This document shows, one piece after another, positions 8,629-21,000 of a stretch of 64,000 bases of DNA; positions within the stretch are counted from its first letter, which is position 1, and every line of letters begins with the position of its first letter. The position numbers and the translations under genes are program-made. This stretch comes from Myxococcales bacterium (lineage in GTDB: Bacteria > Myxococcota_A > Polyangia > Polyangiales > JADJMO01): NCBI GenBank assembly GCA_016709545.1, contig JADJMO010000001.1, forward strand, positions 248,001 to 312,000, given 5' to 3'. The notes beneath the pieces are model-generated. The model did not search any database. It saw only the letters and a program-made list of their open reading frames with translations, and was not told the DNA's origin.

Positions 8629-10683
8629 ATGTCGGATGCAAAGCAGAAGACGACGCTGACCTTCACCGTGACCTCGGGCGCAGGAGCGCGCACCGAGTCG
8701 GTGACCCAGGACATCGTCAAGATCGGCAAGGATGCGAAGAGCCACCTCAAGCTCGACGACGAGGCCGCGTCGCGCATGCACGCGGTCATCGAGGTCGCGA
8801 GCCCCGAGGACATCACGCTGATCGACCTGGGCAACGAGCCCGGCACGCTGGTCAACGGCCAGCGCATCAACAAGACCAAGATCAAGGCCGGTGACGAGAT
8901 CCGCATCGCGGAGACCCGCATCGTCCTCGACAGCGCCGTGCCCGCCGTGGCGGGAGCGCCTGCACCTGTGGCGGCCGCGGCGGCTGCCGCGCCGGCTGCG
9001 GCGGCCAACCCGTTCGGCGCCGCGAATCCGTTCGCGGGCGCGGCCGAGCCGGCCAACCCGTTCGCGGGTGCGGCGACGGCCAACCCGTTCGCGGGTGCGG
9101 CGCCCGCGGCGAGCCCGTTCGGGGCCGCGTCGGCGAGTCCGTTCGCGTCTTCGCACGCGCACTCGGAGCCTGACGACCCCAACGCCGAGTACACCTACCG
9201 GCTCGTGAAGTCGGGCCCCGACGTCGCGTCCGACGAGGTCGAGCAGTCGCATGTCCCGGCCGTCGAGGTCATGGTGCTCTGGGGCGCCACGATCCTGAAC
9301 GTCGCGCACCTCACCCCGCCGCGCGCCTATTACGTGGGCGAAGAAGAGGGCAAGGGCGTCGGCGTCGACTACCGCATGCCGAGCGAGAAGATCGGCTCCA
9401 CCCGCATGCCGATCCTCGTGGGCGGTGGTGGCAGCGTCGCGGCGGTCGTCCCCCGCGGGGCGAAGGGCTCGGTCGACATCCCCGGCCAGGGCAAGATGAC
9501 GCTGGACGAGGCGCGCTCGAAGGGCCTGCTCCAGCCGTGCGGCGAGCTCCCCGGCGCCGAGCAGATCTCGCTCTCCAACAACGCGCGTGCCCGCGTCGAG
9601 CTCAATGGCTTCGTCTTCCAGACGGCCGCCGTCCCCGCGGGCAAGAAGCCCTCGGGCGCGGTCAGCAAGTCGAGCCGCGGCGCCGCGCTGTTCTGGCTCG
9701 GGTCGGCGATGTTCCACGTGGGCATCGTCACCGCGCTCATGATGTCGCCCGGCGAGTCGCTCGACGACGAGTCGGCCGGCCTCGACAAGTCCACCCAGGC
9801 CTACATGCTCCAGCTGCAGAAGAACGCGGCCGACAAGGAGATCCCCGAGCAGGAGGACAACTCCCCCACGCCGCAGCAGCAGGACAAGTCGGGCGGCACC
9901 GGCACCAAGCACAAGGGCGCCGAAGGCATGATGGGCGACCCTTCGAAGAACGCGACGGGCGGCTACTACCAGATCAAGGGCCCGCCCGACACGGCCGAGG
10001 TCAAGATCGCCAAGACCCGCGCCCTCATCGAGAGCGGCAACTACGGCGCCATCGGCGCCCTCTCGAGCGTGTTCGGCTCCACGGCCAACGCCCCGATCGC
10101 GTTCGACTCGAGCTCGGACGAGACCATCGGCAAGGACCCGAACAACTTCAACGGCAACCTGATGGGCGACCATCCGGGTGACTCGTTCGGCTACGGCGGC
10201 CTCGGCCTCTCGGGCACCGGCCCGGGCGGTGGTGGCTGGGGCGACGGCATCGGTCTCGGCACCGTCGGTGGCTTCGGTCACGGCGCCGGCACCGGCAGCG
10301 GCATGGGCTACGGCGGTGGTGGTGGGCGCGTCGGCAGCGGCCGCAAGACCAAGACCGTCAAGATGATCGAGACCGGCACCGACATCCAGGGTCGCCTGCC
10401 GCCCGAGGTCATCAAGCGCATCATCCGCGCGAACTTCCCGCGCTTCCGCGCCTGCTACGAGACCGGCCTCAAGAAGGACCCGGGCCTCAAGGGAACCGTC
10501 TCGGTCCGCTTCATCATCGACACGACCGGCGCGGTCGAGTCGGCCAACCTCTCCGGTGGGTCGCTCTCCGACGGGCAGGTCTCGGGCTGCGTCCTCGGCG
10601 TGTACAAGACCCTGTCGTTCCCGGAGCCCGAGGGCGGCAAGGTCATGGTCACCTACCCGATCGACTTCCAGAACGACGAGTGA
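8629..10683 (+). CDS. FHA and TonB-like protein, GltG/PglI-like (AgmX/PglI C-terminal domain)
   Basis: A 684-aa envelope-spanning protein. An FHA domain fills residues about 25-100 (KIGKDAKSHLKLDDEAASRMHAVIE), where phosphothreonine binding is expected. Next is an Ala-rich linker with repeated NPFAGAA/SPFGAA units (about 125-175), a second cytoplasmic region, a single membrane segment near 350-374 (ALFWLGSAMFHVGIVTALMM), a long Gly-rich periplasmic linker (about 500-575), and a C-terminal domain (about 585-684). That domain contains NFPRFRACYETGLKKDPGL and closes with a VTYPIDF strand, as in the AgmX/PglI C-terminal, TonB-like family. In Myxococcus, PglI/GltG is an inner-membrane part of the gliding machinery that couples to the periplasm (known). 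Assignment here rests on domain order and on the neighbouring TPR genes; other AgmX/PglI-domain proteins exist, so orthology is likely but unproven. Confidence 0.8.
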   Translation: MSDAKQKTTLTFTVTSGAGARTESVTQDIVKIGKDAKSHLKLDDEAASRMHAVIEVASPEDITLIDLGNEPGTLVNGQRINKTKIKAGDEIRIAETRIVLDSAVPAVAGAPAPVAAAAAAAPAAAANPFGAANPFAGAAEPANPFAGAATANPFAGAAPAASPFGAASASPFASSHAHSEPDDPNAEYTYRLVKSGPDVASDEVEQSHVPAVEVMVLWGATILNVAHLTPPRAYYVGEEEGKGVGVDYRMPSEKIGSTRMPILVGGGGSVAAVVPRGAKGSVDIPGQGKMTLDEARSKGLLQPCGELPGAEQISLSNNARARVELNGFVFQTAAVPAGKKPSGAVSKSSRGAALFWLGSAMFHVGIVTALMMSPGESLDDESAGLDKSTQAYMLQLQKNAADKEIPEQEDNSPTPQQQDKSGGTGTKHKGAEGMMGDPSKNATGGYYQIKGPPDTAEVKIAKTRALIESGNYGAIGALSSVFGSTANAPIAFDSSSDETIGKDPNNFNGNLMGDHPGDSFGYGGLGLSGTGPGGGGWGDGIGLGTVGGFGHGAGTGSGMGYGGGGGRVGSGRKTKTVKMIETGTDIQGRLPPEVIKRIIRANFPRFRACYETGLKKDPGLKGTVSVRFIIDTTGAVESANLSGGSLSDGQVSGCVLGVYKTLSFPEPEGGKVMVTYPIDFQNDE

Positions 10684-10723
10684 GTGACGGTGTGAGCTGA
10701 CGATCGCCAGATCGTCACGGAAA

Positions 10724-10766
10724 GCGCCTCCGCGGGTCACCGACCCCGGAGGCGCCTTCTTTTTTG
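10724..10766 (+). terminator. Rho-independent terminator after the FHA/TonB-like gene
   Basis: A 9-bp perfect stem, gcgcctccg (10724-10732) with cggaggcgc (10747-10755), is followed by a T-rich tract cttcttttttg. It lies 41 bases after the stop codon at 10683, so the next gene probably has its own promoter. Confidence 0.8.
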
Positions 10767-10871
10767 CGGCGCGGGTTCGCCACGCTCGACCGTTCTCGGC
10801 CCCGGAACGTCAGCGCGTCTGGAGGCCTGGTTTTCCGCTGGAATTCCGCGTCGAAGCGCCCCGAATCGCTG

Positions 10872-10901
10872 TTTACTTCGGCTCCGCGCTTCCTCTATGC
10901 T
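10872..10901 (+). promoter_or_regulatory. Possible sigma70-type promoter for the TPR lipoprotein gene
   Basis: TTTACT (10872-10877) and TATGCT (10896-10901) with an 18-base spacer, each 4 of 6 to consensus. It lies in an AT-richer patch between the terminator and the ATG at 10971, leaving a leader of roughly 60 bases. Confidence 0.35.
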
Positions 10902-10970
10902 CGCGCGTCGATGCGAGCCCTGCGTGCGCGTGCTCGCGCGTGTCTTTCGCAACCAGAGGAGACGGCTCTC

Positions 10971-11938
10971 ATGCGCGTTGGTGGTCTTCGTCTCGGCGTT
11001 CGGTCCCTCGTCGGTGTGTCCCTGGCGGGCGCCCTGTTCGGCCTCGCTGTGTTCAGCGTCTCCGGGTGCAACAAGTCTGCGGTCGATGCGCAGAAGCTCG
11101 CCAAGCAAGCCCAGTCCATCCAGGGCGAAGATCCGAAGGGGGCCGCCGAGATGTACAAGCAGGCGGCCCAGATGGATCCGACGAACCACAAGATCCTGGG
11201 CAATTTGGCCGTGCTCTACGAGCGCCAGAAGGACTGGAACAACGCCGCCGAGACCTACGCGAAGGCGGCGGCGCTCGACGACACCTACGCGAACTACCAG
11301 TTCCGCCGCGGCTACGCGCTGATGGAGCTCGCGCTCAAGGACCCGGGCAAGGCCGGCCTCGACAAGGCGAAGGACCCGCTCAAGAAGGCGATCGCCAAGG
11401 ACTCGCACATCGCCGACGCCTACTACTACCTCGGCAAGGTGCACTACGAGCTCGACGAGGAGCAGGACGCGCTCGAGGCGCTCACCAAGGCCATCGAGAC
11501 CCGCGGCGACCAGCTCCACTACTACGTCGAGCTCGCCAACATCTACCTGAACCTCGGTCTTGCCGAGCAGGGGCTCGCGGTCGCGCTCGAGGCCAGAAGA
11601 TCGCGCCGCAGATCAAGTTCGCCAACGAGAACGACAAGATCGACGGCGTGAACGCCTGGTACTTCCTCGCGCTCGACGAGGCCCGCGCGGCGGAGCTGCT
11701 CAACAAGCCCGACGACAAGATCAAGGCGCTCGAGAAGACCCGCCAGATCGCCAACCCGAAGAACGGCCCGCGCGACGCCGAGTACCAGCTCGCGCTCGCC
11801 TACGCCGACAAGGGCCAGCCGCAGGACGCCTGCCAGGCGCTCGCCGGCTACCTGAAGACCCCGGCGGGCAAGACGGTCGAGGCCCAGGAGTCCCGCAAGG
11901 ACGCCGAGGCCAAGAAGTTCGTCTGGAAGTGCCCCTGA
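10971..11938 (+). CDS. TPR lipoprotein, GltE/AglT-like (one frameshift)
   Basis: Reconstructed lipoprotein of about 322 aa. The signal peptide ends at the lipobox VSGC (Cys 33), and the mature protein consists of tetratricopeptide repeats: GAAEMYKQAAQMDPTNHKIL, NAAETYAKAAALDDTYANYQ, then helical pairs to about residue 210. The frame breaks near 11592: after LAVALE the protein resumes as QKIAPQIKFANENDK if one base is restored in a GGCC run. A C-terminal TPR-like pair and a Cys-Pro end (FVWKCP) follow. The start ATG at 10971 gives an exact signal peptide, unlike upstream in-frame starts. Between a FHA/TonB-like gene and a giant TPR gene it matches AglT/GltE, a TPR lipoprotein of the Myxococcus gliding complex (known). 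Orthology is inferred from context and architecture. Confidence 0.75.
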
Positions 11939-12073
11939 TCTGCGTGTGACTTCGGTGCTGCGGATGGCGTCGGTCCGCATCACCGACCTGGTCCTCTGCT
12001 TGTCCCCTTGGCCCATTGCTTTTTCGCCTGAATGCCTGTTTGAGGAGCCCCCGATCGACGGGTTGCTCCGGAG

Positions 12074-15000
12074 ATGCCCACGATGGAATTGACCGATCGC
12101 CTCGCCTACCTCGAGTCCGTCCGTGACTGGCAACAGCTCCGGGAGGAGCTCGAGAAGGCGGTCTCCGCGAGCAAGTCGAACGAGCAGAAGGCTGCGCTCC
12201 ACCTGAAGCTCGGGCGTCTCCTCGACGAGAAGTTCCTCCTCGGCGCGAAGGCTCTGAAGCACTTCCAGGACGCCTACAAAGCCAACGCCCAGCTCGTCGA
12301 GGCGCTGGCCGAGGCCCGTCGCGTCTACTGGGATCTCGGCAAGCTCAACATGGTGCAGAAGCTCCTCGAGCTCGAGCTCAAGGCGGCGGCGCCCGAGGGC
12401 GAGGCGACCAGCGCGCTGCTCCTCGAGCTCGCCGACGTCCTCTGCGACACCGACCAGTACGAGCCCGCCACGCCCACCTACGCGCGCGCGCTCGGCGCCT
12501 CGGGTGGGCAGAGCGCGGCGGCGCGCGGCTCGCTCGAGGACGTGCAGGTCACGGAGAACGACTGGGAGGAGCGCGTCGGCGCGATCCTCCGCGAGGCCAA
12601 CGAGGCGACCGGCTCGGGGCGCGTCCGCGGGTTCCTGCGCGCCGCGCGCCTCCTGCGTCGGTTCCAGGGCACCGAGGCCACCGAGGGGTTCCTCCGCCAG
12701 GCCTACCGCAGCAACCCGGCCGACCCGGCCGCGGCCACGCTGTTCGAGGCGCTGCTCGCCGACCAGAAGCGCCCCGAGGAGATCGAGGCCACGCAGAACG
12801 AGCTCCTGTCCACGCTCGGAGGCGCCGAGCGCGCCCACCTCGCGATGGTGTTCGCGCGGCGCTGGATCTCCCGCCACCAGAACCTCGAGGCGGGGCAGCG
12901 GTTCCTCAACGACGTCCTCGCGCACGAGCCGGCCAACGAGGCCGCGTTCCAGAAGCTCGGCGAGCTGATGGGCGCGCGCGATCAGTGGAGCGATCTGCTC
13001 CGTCTCGTCGACCGCAGCGTCGATCTCGTCGGCAACGACGTCGGCGCGCTGTCGTTCCTGCTCGCCGAGGGCGGCGTCGTCGCGTGGAAGCACAGCGGCG
13101 ACATGATGAAGGCTCGCCGGTACTTCGCGCAGCTCGCGTCGGTGGCGCCCGAGCACCACCAGCGCCGCGCGTTCGAGCGGCAGATCGGCGAGGAGCTCGA
13201 GCCGATCGAGGTCGCCGCCGGCGCCAAGCCCACGGCCGCGCCACCGGCCAAGCCGGCGCCCGCGCCTGTCGCCGCTGCGCCCGAGCCCGAGGCCGCGCCG
13301 GCCTCTGCTCCTGCCGCTGCGCCGACGCCGGCGCCCGCGCCCGTCGCTGCCGCTCCCGCTGCGGCCGCTCCCGCTCCGGCCGCTGCGGCGCCCCCCGCGC
13401 CTGCCGCTGCCACGCCCGCTCCGGGCGCCGTGGCCAGCCACGACGCACACCACGACGCGCACGCGCCCGACGACGGCAAGGCCGCCGAGCTCAAGGCGCA
13501 GCTCGCCAAGTTCGAGGCCGCCAAGCGGTGGGGCGAGGTCGCCAAGACCCTCGTCGCACTCGTCGGCGTCCTCGCCGACGACTTCGAGCGCATCGAGGCC
13601 TCGCTCCGCGCGGCGGACATCTACGCGAACCAGCTGCGCAACCAGGTCGAGGCGATCAAGGCCTTCGAGCTCGTGCGCACCATCGAGCCGCAGAACGCCG
13701 TCGCCGTCGACTTCCTCGTGAAGGCCTACGAGCAGCGCCGCGAGTTCGAGAAGCTCCTCGCGCTCCGGCGGCACGAGGCGGACGACCTGCCCCCGGGGCC
13801 GGCGCGCGCCGCCAAGTTCGCAGAGCTCGCTCGGCTCGCGACCGAGAAGGTCAAGAAGCCCGAGGTCTGCATCACCTACTGGAAGGAGGTCGTCGACAAC
13901 GACGAGTCCAACCTCGAGGCGATCACCCAGCTCGGTGGGTTCTACGAGCGCGCCAAGGATTTCGCCGCCCTCGCGGAGATCCTCGAGAAGGAGGTCGCTC
14001 TCCTCGGCGACCGCGCCAAGAAGATCGCCACGCTCAAGAAGCTCGGCACGATCTACGGCGACCGCCTCGAGAACGACAGCGGCGCGGTCGAGGCGTGGCG
14101 TCGGCTCCTCGAGATCGACCCCAACGACAAGCAGGCGCAAGAGGCGCTCAAGAAGAAGTACCTCGCCCTCCAGCGCTGGGACGACCTCGAGCAGTTCTAC
14201 GCCGAGAGCGGCAAGTGGGACGAGTTCATCCGCGTCCTCGAGCAGCAGGAGGCCAAGGAGACCGCCGCCGACGCCAAGTGCGGGCTGCTCTTCAAGATCG
14301 CCCAGCTGTGGGCCGACCGGAAGCAGAAGACCGACCGCGCCGCCAAGAGCTACGAGCGCATCCTCGAGCTCGACGAGAAGAACCTCCGCGCCGCCGAGGC
14401 GCTCGTGCCGATCTACCAGGCCGCCGGCAACGCCGTCGCCCTCGCCAAGGTCCTCGAGGTCAAGCTCCTGCACGTCGAGGACGCCTTCATGCGCCTCGAG
14501 CTCCTGCGCGAGGTCGCCGCGCTCTACGAGACCAAGGTCTCCGAGCCGGCCAAGGCCTTCGAGCGCTTCAAGACCGCCTTCGAGCTGTTCCCCGAGGACG
14601 ACCTCTCGGGCGACGACCTCGAGCGCGTGGCCAAGACCACCAACAGCTGGGCCGACGTCATCGGCGCGTACACCAAGGCCATCGAGGGCCAGAGCGACGC
14701 CGAGCTCGCGACGCGCCTGCGCCTGCGCCTCGGTCGCGTCCTGGTCGACGAGGTCGGCAAGATCGACGAGGCCATCGCGCAGTTCCGCACGGTCTACGAG
14801 GCGAACCCCGACAACGAGGGGGCGCTGCACGCGCTCGAGCGGCTCTACAAGAAGACCCAGCGCTTCGAGGATCTGCTCGCCATCTACGCCAAGAAGCGTG
14901 AGCTCGCGGGCAACGACGACGAGCGTCGCCAGATCCTCTACGCCGTCGCGCGGCTCTACGTCGAGGAGCTGAAGCAGCCCGAGAAGGCCGTCGCGACCTA

Positions 15001-18000
15001 CAAGGAGGTCCTCGAGGACGCCCCCGAGGATTCGACCGCGCTCGCCGCGCTCGACGAGCTCTACCGGGCCCTCGCCGACTACCCGGCGTACGCCGACGTG
15101 CTCCGTCGTCGCCTCGAGCTGCCGCCGACGCTGGACGCCGAGGGCGACGCGCAGATCGTCGACCTCAAGTTCCGCCTCGCGGACGTCCTCGAGAAGCACC
15201 TCGCCGACGCCCGTGGTGCGCTCGACAACTACCGCGAGATCCTCCAGCTCGACGCGAGCCACGACGGCGCGCGCCTGGCGCTCGAGGCCATGCTGCTCGC
15301 CAGCACCGACCTCAAGACCGAGGTCGCGCAGATCCTCGAGGGCATCTACGAGGCCCGCGAGGACTGGGAGCGCCTGATCGGCGTCGTCGAGATCCTCGCC
15401 AAGAGCGAGGGCGACGTCGGCCGCCGCGTCGAGCTGCTCCGCAAGAGCGCCCGCACGTCGATCGGCATGCTGGGCGACGCGCCCCGCGCGTTCGAGGCCC
15501 AGGCCCGCGCGCTCGCCGCCGACCCGGGGCACGCCGAGGCGCGCACCGAGCTCGAGGGCTTCACCGAGGTCACCAAGGACTTCGGCAAGCTCGTCGCGGT
15601 GTTCACGCAGATCGCCGAGTCCGTCGAGGACGCGGCGCAGAAGCGCGACTACTGGTTCCGCATCGCCTCGCTCCAGGAGCGCCAGCTCGGGCAGGTCGAC
15701 GCGGCGGCGGTGAGCTACGGCAAGGTGCTCGAGCTCGACCCGGCCGACGCCGACGCGCTCGCGGCTCTCGAGCAGCTCTACCTGCGCACCGAGCGCTGGA
15801 ACGACCTGATCCAGGTCGTCCAGAAGCGCATCGATCTCGCCGACGACGCCACCGCGCGCGAGCAGCTCTACGGCCGCATGGCCTCGATCTACGAGGAGCG
15901 GCTCGGCAAGCCCGACGAGGCGATCGCCTGCTACCGCGAGGTGCTGGCGCTCGACCCGGGCTCGCAGGTCGCGCTCTCGGCGCTCGACGGCCTCTACACG
16001 CGCCAGGAGCGCTGGAGCGACCTCGAGGGCAACCTCGACACCCAGCTCCGCCTCGCCGAGACCGACGACGCGCAGCTCGCGTTCATGCTCCGCCTCGCGC
16101 AGCTGCGCGAGACGAAGATGAGCCAGGTCGACCAGGCGGTCGAGACCTACCGCCAGATCCTCGACCGCGAGCCGAGCAACGCCCCGGCCCTCGCCGCCCT
16201 CGAGCGGCTCGGTCAGGATCCGGCGCTCGAGCTCGCGATCGCCGAGATCCTCGAGCCCCTCTACAAGGGCTTCGGCGACTGGCAGAAGCTGGTCGGCGTC
16301 TACGAGGTGTTCGTCCGCCGCGCGGACGACGAGGCGCGCAAGGTGGACCTGCTCCACCAGATCGCCCAGCTCTACGAGGACCAGGGCAACCAGCCCTCTC
16401 TCGCGTTCGACTCGCTCGCCCGCGCGCTCGTGGTCGACCCGGCCAACGAGCAGACCACGGCGGGCCTGCAGCGCCTCGCCGAGCTGACCGGTCGCTTCAA
16501 GGACCTCGCCGCGGTGCTCGACGAGCGCGCGTCGAAGGTCGAGGACGCGGCCCTGGCGAGCTCGCTGCAGACCGCGGCGGCCCGCGTGCACGAGGAGGCC
16601 CTGCAGGACGTGGAGGGCGCGGTCTACCGCTACCGCCGCGTGCTCGAGCTCGACCCGGTGAACCTCGCCGCGGCCGAGTCCCTCGAGCGCCTGTTCCAGA
16701 TCGCGGAGCGCTGGGCCGACCTCTCGGCCATCCTGCAGCGCAAGGCCGAGATCCTCGACGCGCTCGACGACAAGAAGGCGGCGCTGTTCAGCGCGGCCGC
16801 CATCGAGGAAGACGTGCTCCAGCGCGTCGACCAGGCGATCGCCGTCTACCAGAAGATCCTCGACCTCGACGCCGAGGACGAGCGCGCGCTCGAGGCGCTG
16901 ATGAAGCACTTCCTCGAGCTGCAGCGGTGGCAGGACCTCCTCGGGGTCTACCAGCGCAAGGCCGATCTGGTCGGCGATCCTGATGACAAGAAGCGCGTCC
17001 TCTACCAGATGGGCGCGGTCTGGGAGCGCGAGCTCAAGGACGTGGCCAAGGCCATCGAGACCTACCAGCGCGTGCTCGAGATCGACCCGGCCGACCTCAC
17101 CGCCCTCGGTCGCCTCGACGTGCTCTACCAGGCCTCGCAGAACTGGACCGAGCTCCTCGGGATCCTGCAGCGCGAGTCCGAGCTGTGCTCCGATCCGGGC
17201 GAGACCATCTCGTACCAGTACCGGATCGCCGAGCTCTACGAGACCCACCTCGACGACGTCACGCGCGCGATCGATCTCTATCGCGACGTGCTCAACGCCG
17301 AGCCCTCGCACGCGCCCACGCTGCGTCGCCTCGAGACCCTCAAGGACGGGGAGGGCGCCGACGCGCTCGCCGCCTCCTCGGTGCTCGAGCCGATCTACGA
17401 GGGGACGGCCGACTACACGCGGCTGGTCTCGGTGCTCGAGGTCCAGGTCAAGCACGCCGACGACGACCTGCAGCGCGTCGAGCTCCTGCACCGCGTCGCG
17501 CGTATCCACGACGACCAGCTGAACGACCCGAACAAGTCGTTCGACACCTACGCCCGCGCCCTCGCGTACAACAACGCGGAGGAGGGCACGCTGATCTCGC
17601 TCGAGTCGCTCGCCGAGCGCTCGGCGGCGGCGGGTGGCACCGGCCGCTGGCCCGAGGTCGGCAAGCTCTACGACGCCGAGCTCGACAAGCTCGCCACCAC
17701 CGTGGCCGACCAGGGCCCGATGCAGTTCGTCTACCTCGGCCTCCGCGCCGCGCAGATTCACGAGATCCAGCTCGACGCCCTCGACGGAGCGGTCGCCCGC
17801 TACCGCCGCGTGCTCGAGGTGGAGAACGACAACCAGCAGGCCATCAAGTCGCTCGATCGCCTGTTCACGCAGGCCGAGCGCTGGGGCGATCTCGCGCAGG
17901 TCCTCGCCCGCGAGGCCGAGGTCGGTCAGACCCCGGACGAGATCCTCGAGCTCAAGTTCCGCCTCGGCGAGGTGCAGGAGCGCTACCTCGAAGACCTCGA

Positions 18001-21000
18001 CCAGGCCATCGCGGCCTACAGGAGGTCCTCGCGGTCGAGCCCGAGCACGAGCGCGCCACGGCCCGTCTCGAGGCGATCTTCGCCGCCGGCAAGAAGCAGC
18101 CCGAGATCGGCGAGATCCTCGAGCCGCTCTACCGCCAGTTCGACCAGTGGGAGAAGCTCGTGAAGATGAGCGAGGCCCTCCTCGCCCACGTCAAGAGCCC
18201 GGAGGATCGTCTCCAGACCTTCTACCGGATCGCCGAGCTCAACGAGGAGAAGCTCGCCGACGGCGGCGCGGCCCTCGACGCCTACACGCGCGCGCTCAAG
18301 GAGTCGCCCACGGACGAGAAGTCGCACGAGGAGGCCGAGCGCATCGCCGGCGCCATCGCCGCGTACGACGCGCTCGCCAACGCCTACGCCGACATCCTCG
18401 GCGCGACCCAGGACCCGGCGGTCGTCCGCCTGGTCGGCGGCAAGCTCGCGCGCACGTTCGAGGAGCAGCTCGGCGACCAGCAGAAGGCCGAGGAGACCTA
18501 CCGCTACGTCCTCGGCGTCGACCCGATGGACGTGACCACGCTCGAGAACCTCGACCGCATCTACGTGCAGTGGGGCGCGCACGAGCAGCTCGCCGGCATC
18601 CTCGTGCAGCGCACCAAGGCCACCGAGGACTCGATCGAGCTGGTCGACTTCTACGCGCGCCTCGGCCAGGTCTACGAGGAGTCGCTCGGCAAGGTCGACG
18701 AGGCCATCGCGGCCTACCGCCGCATCTTCGACGAGCTCGACAAGCAGCACGAGGGCGCGATCGCCGCGCTCGCGCGCCTCTACACCATCAAGGGCTCCCC
18801 GACCGATCTCCTCGTGGTGTTCGAGCGCGAGCTCGAGAACGCCGTGGGCGACGTCGCCGAGGCCGAGATCCAGGCCAAGATCGCGAACCTCGTGGCCGAT
18901 GCCCTCGGCGACGTGCCGCGCGCGATCGAGCTCTGGAAGCGCGTGCTCGACCTGCGCGGCGAGGACCCGGAGGCGCTGCTCGCGCTCTCCAACCTCTACG
19001 AGCGCAAGGAGATGTGGCCCGAGCTGACCGAGATCCTCGAGCGGCTCTCCGACGCCTCCACCGACGACAACGAGCGCGCGAACCAGCGGCCCGCCGGGCC
19101 CGCATGTTCACCGAGAAGCTCTCGCGCGACGACCTCGCCCTCGACGAGTGGCAGCGGGTCCTCGACATCAACTACGAGCACGTGGGCGCGCTCCGCGCGA
19201 TCGCCGACATCCGGCGCCGCCAGAACGACCCGGCCGAGCTCGTGATGGCCCTGCAGAACATCGTCGAGCGCGCCTCGCGCCTGCTCGACGAGGACGAGCT
19301 CAAGGCGATCTTCCGCGAGCTCGGCAAGACCTACGGCACGGTGCTCGAGCAGCCGATCGAGGCCGCCGACGCGTGGCGCAAGCTGCTCGAGGTCGACGCG
19401 ACCGACTTCGAGGCGATGGAGGCCCTCGAGGCCATCTACCGCACCGACGAGCAGTGGACCGACGTCATCGGCGTCAAGATGCAGCGCGGCGGCGCTCGGC
19501 GATCCGGCCGAGCAGATCCGCGAGCTGTTCGAGGTGAGCGATCTCTGGTTCTCGAAGACCGAGACCCCGGACTCCGCCACCGAGGCCAACCAGAAGGTCC
19601 TCGAGCTCGAGCCCGGCAACGACCGCGCGTTCGAGGCCCTCGAGAAGCTCCACGCCGAGGCCAGCCGGTTCGCCGAGCTCGCCGAGCTGTTCGTCGCCAA
19701 GCTCGACCTCGTCGAGGAGAACGCGGCGCGGCAGCTCCTCTACCGCAAGATCGCCAAGGTGCTCGACGAGCGCCTCGAGGACAGCGCGCAGGGCTTCGAG
19801 GTCCTCGTGAACGCCTTCAGCGAGGACTACGACGACGACGAGACCGTGCGCGATCTCGAGAAGCTCGCGCAGTCCACCCAGCGCTGGGGCGATCTCGTGC
19901 AGACCGCCAACACCTGGCTCAAGGACCCGGCGGTCCAGGCCGACAACGCCAAGAAGATCAGCCTCATGCTGCGCCTCGCCAAGTGGTACGGCGAGGACAT
20001 CGGCAAGCCCGAGTGGGCGATGCCGTACTTCCAGCAGGTCCAGAAGCTCGACCCGCACAACGTCCGCGTCATCCGTCAGGTCGCGTCGCTCCACCGCAAG
20101 GCGGGCAACTTCGACCAGGTCGGCGCGACCCTCATGCAGGCCCTCGAGATCGCGACCAGCGAGAAGGACCGCAAGGAGGTGTCGACCGAGCTCGGCGACC
20201 TCCTCCTCAAGGTCAAGCAGCAGGTCGACCAGGGCGTCGTCTACTACCGCCGCGCCCTCGACGTCGATCCGGGCCACCAGCCCGCGATCGACGCCCTCGA
20301 GCAGATCTACCTGCAGCGCGGCCAGACCCGCGAGATCGTCGACATGCTCGAGCGGAAGGTGCAGGGCCGCGGCGACGCCGCCGAGCTCAACCCGACCCGC
20401 ATCAAGCTCGCCGCGATGTACGTCGAGCAGCTCGGAGACCTCGAGCGCGCCGGCCAGCTCTACCGCGACGCGGTGACGGCGGACGGCACCAACGTGGTCG
20501 CCATCCGTGGCCTCAAGAACGTCTACCAGCAGACGTTCGACTGGCCGCGCCTGCTCCAGCTCCTCGAGGACGAGCTCGCCGTGGTGCAGACCGAGCGCGA
20601 GCGCGTCTCGGTGCTCCTCCAGCTCGCCTCCGTGCTCGAGGACCACTTCATCAAGCCCGACCTCGCGGCCCAGCGCCTCGAGCAGGCCCTCGAGATCGAC
20701 CCCAACAACGACGAGGCCTACCGCGCGGTCGAGCGCAGCTACGCCAAGCTGCGCCGCTTCAGCGACCTCGTCGGCGCGTACGATCGCCACATCGCCTCGA
20801 CCCTGGACGACAACGTCCGCGTCGAGATCTACATGGCGCTCGGCAAGACCTGGGCGGACGAGCTCCAGGACGTGGAGAAGGGCGTCGAGGCCTACCGGGC
20901 CATCACCGACATCGACCCGAACCACGTCGGCGCGCTCGACGCGCTCGGCAAGCTCTACGACAAGCAGGGCGAGACCCAGCTCTCTCTCGACGCCATGCAA

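Noticed and set aside
11959..11979. Hairpin tgcgga/tccgca between the TPR lipoprotein and the TPR giant, as a terminator
   Set aside because: Only a 6-bp stem with no T tract after it; likely chance in GC-rich DNA.
11543..17761. A 2,072-codon open frame on the minus strand, antisense to the giant TPR gene
   Set aside because: Its composition (Leu/Glu/Val/Arg/Asp-rich, no recognisable domain) is what results from reading a GC-rich, TPR-coding gene backwards; the plus strand encodes clear TPR motifs throughout.
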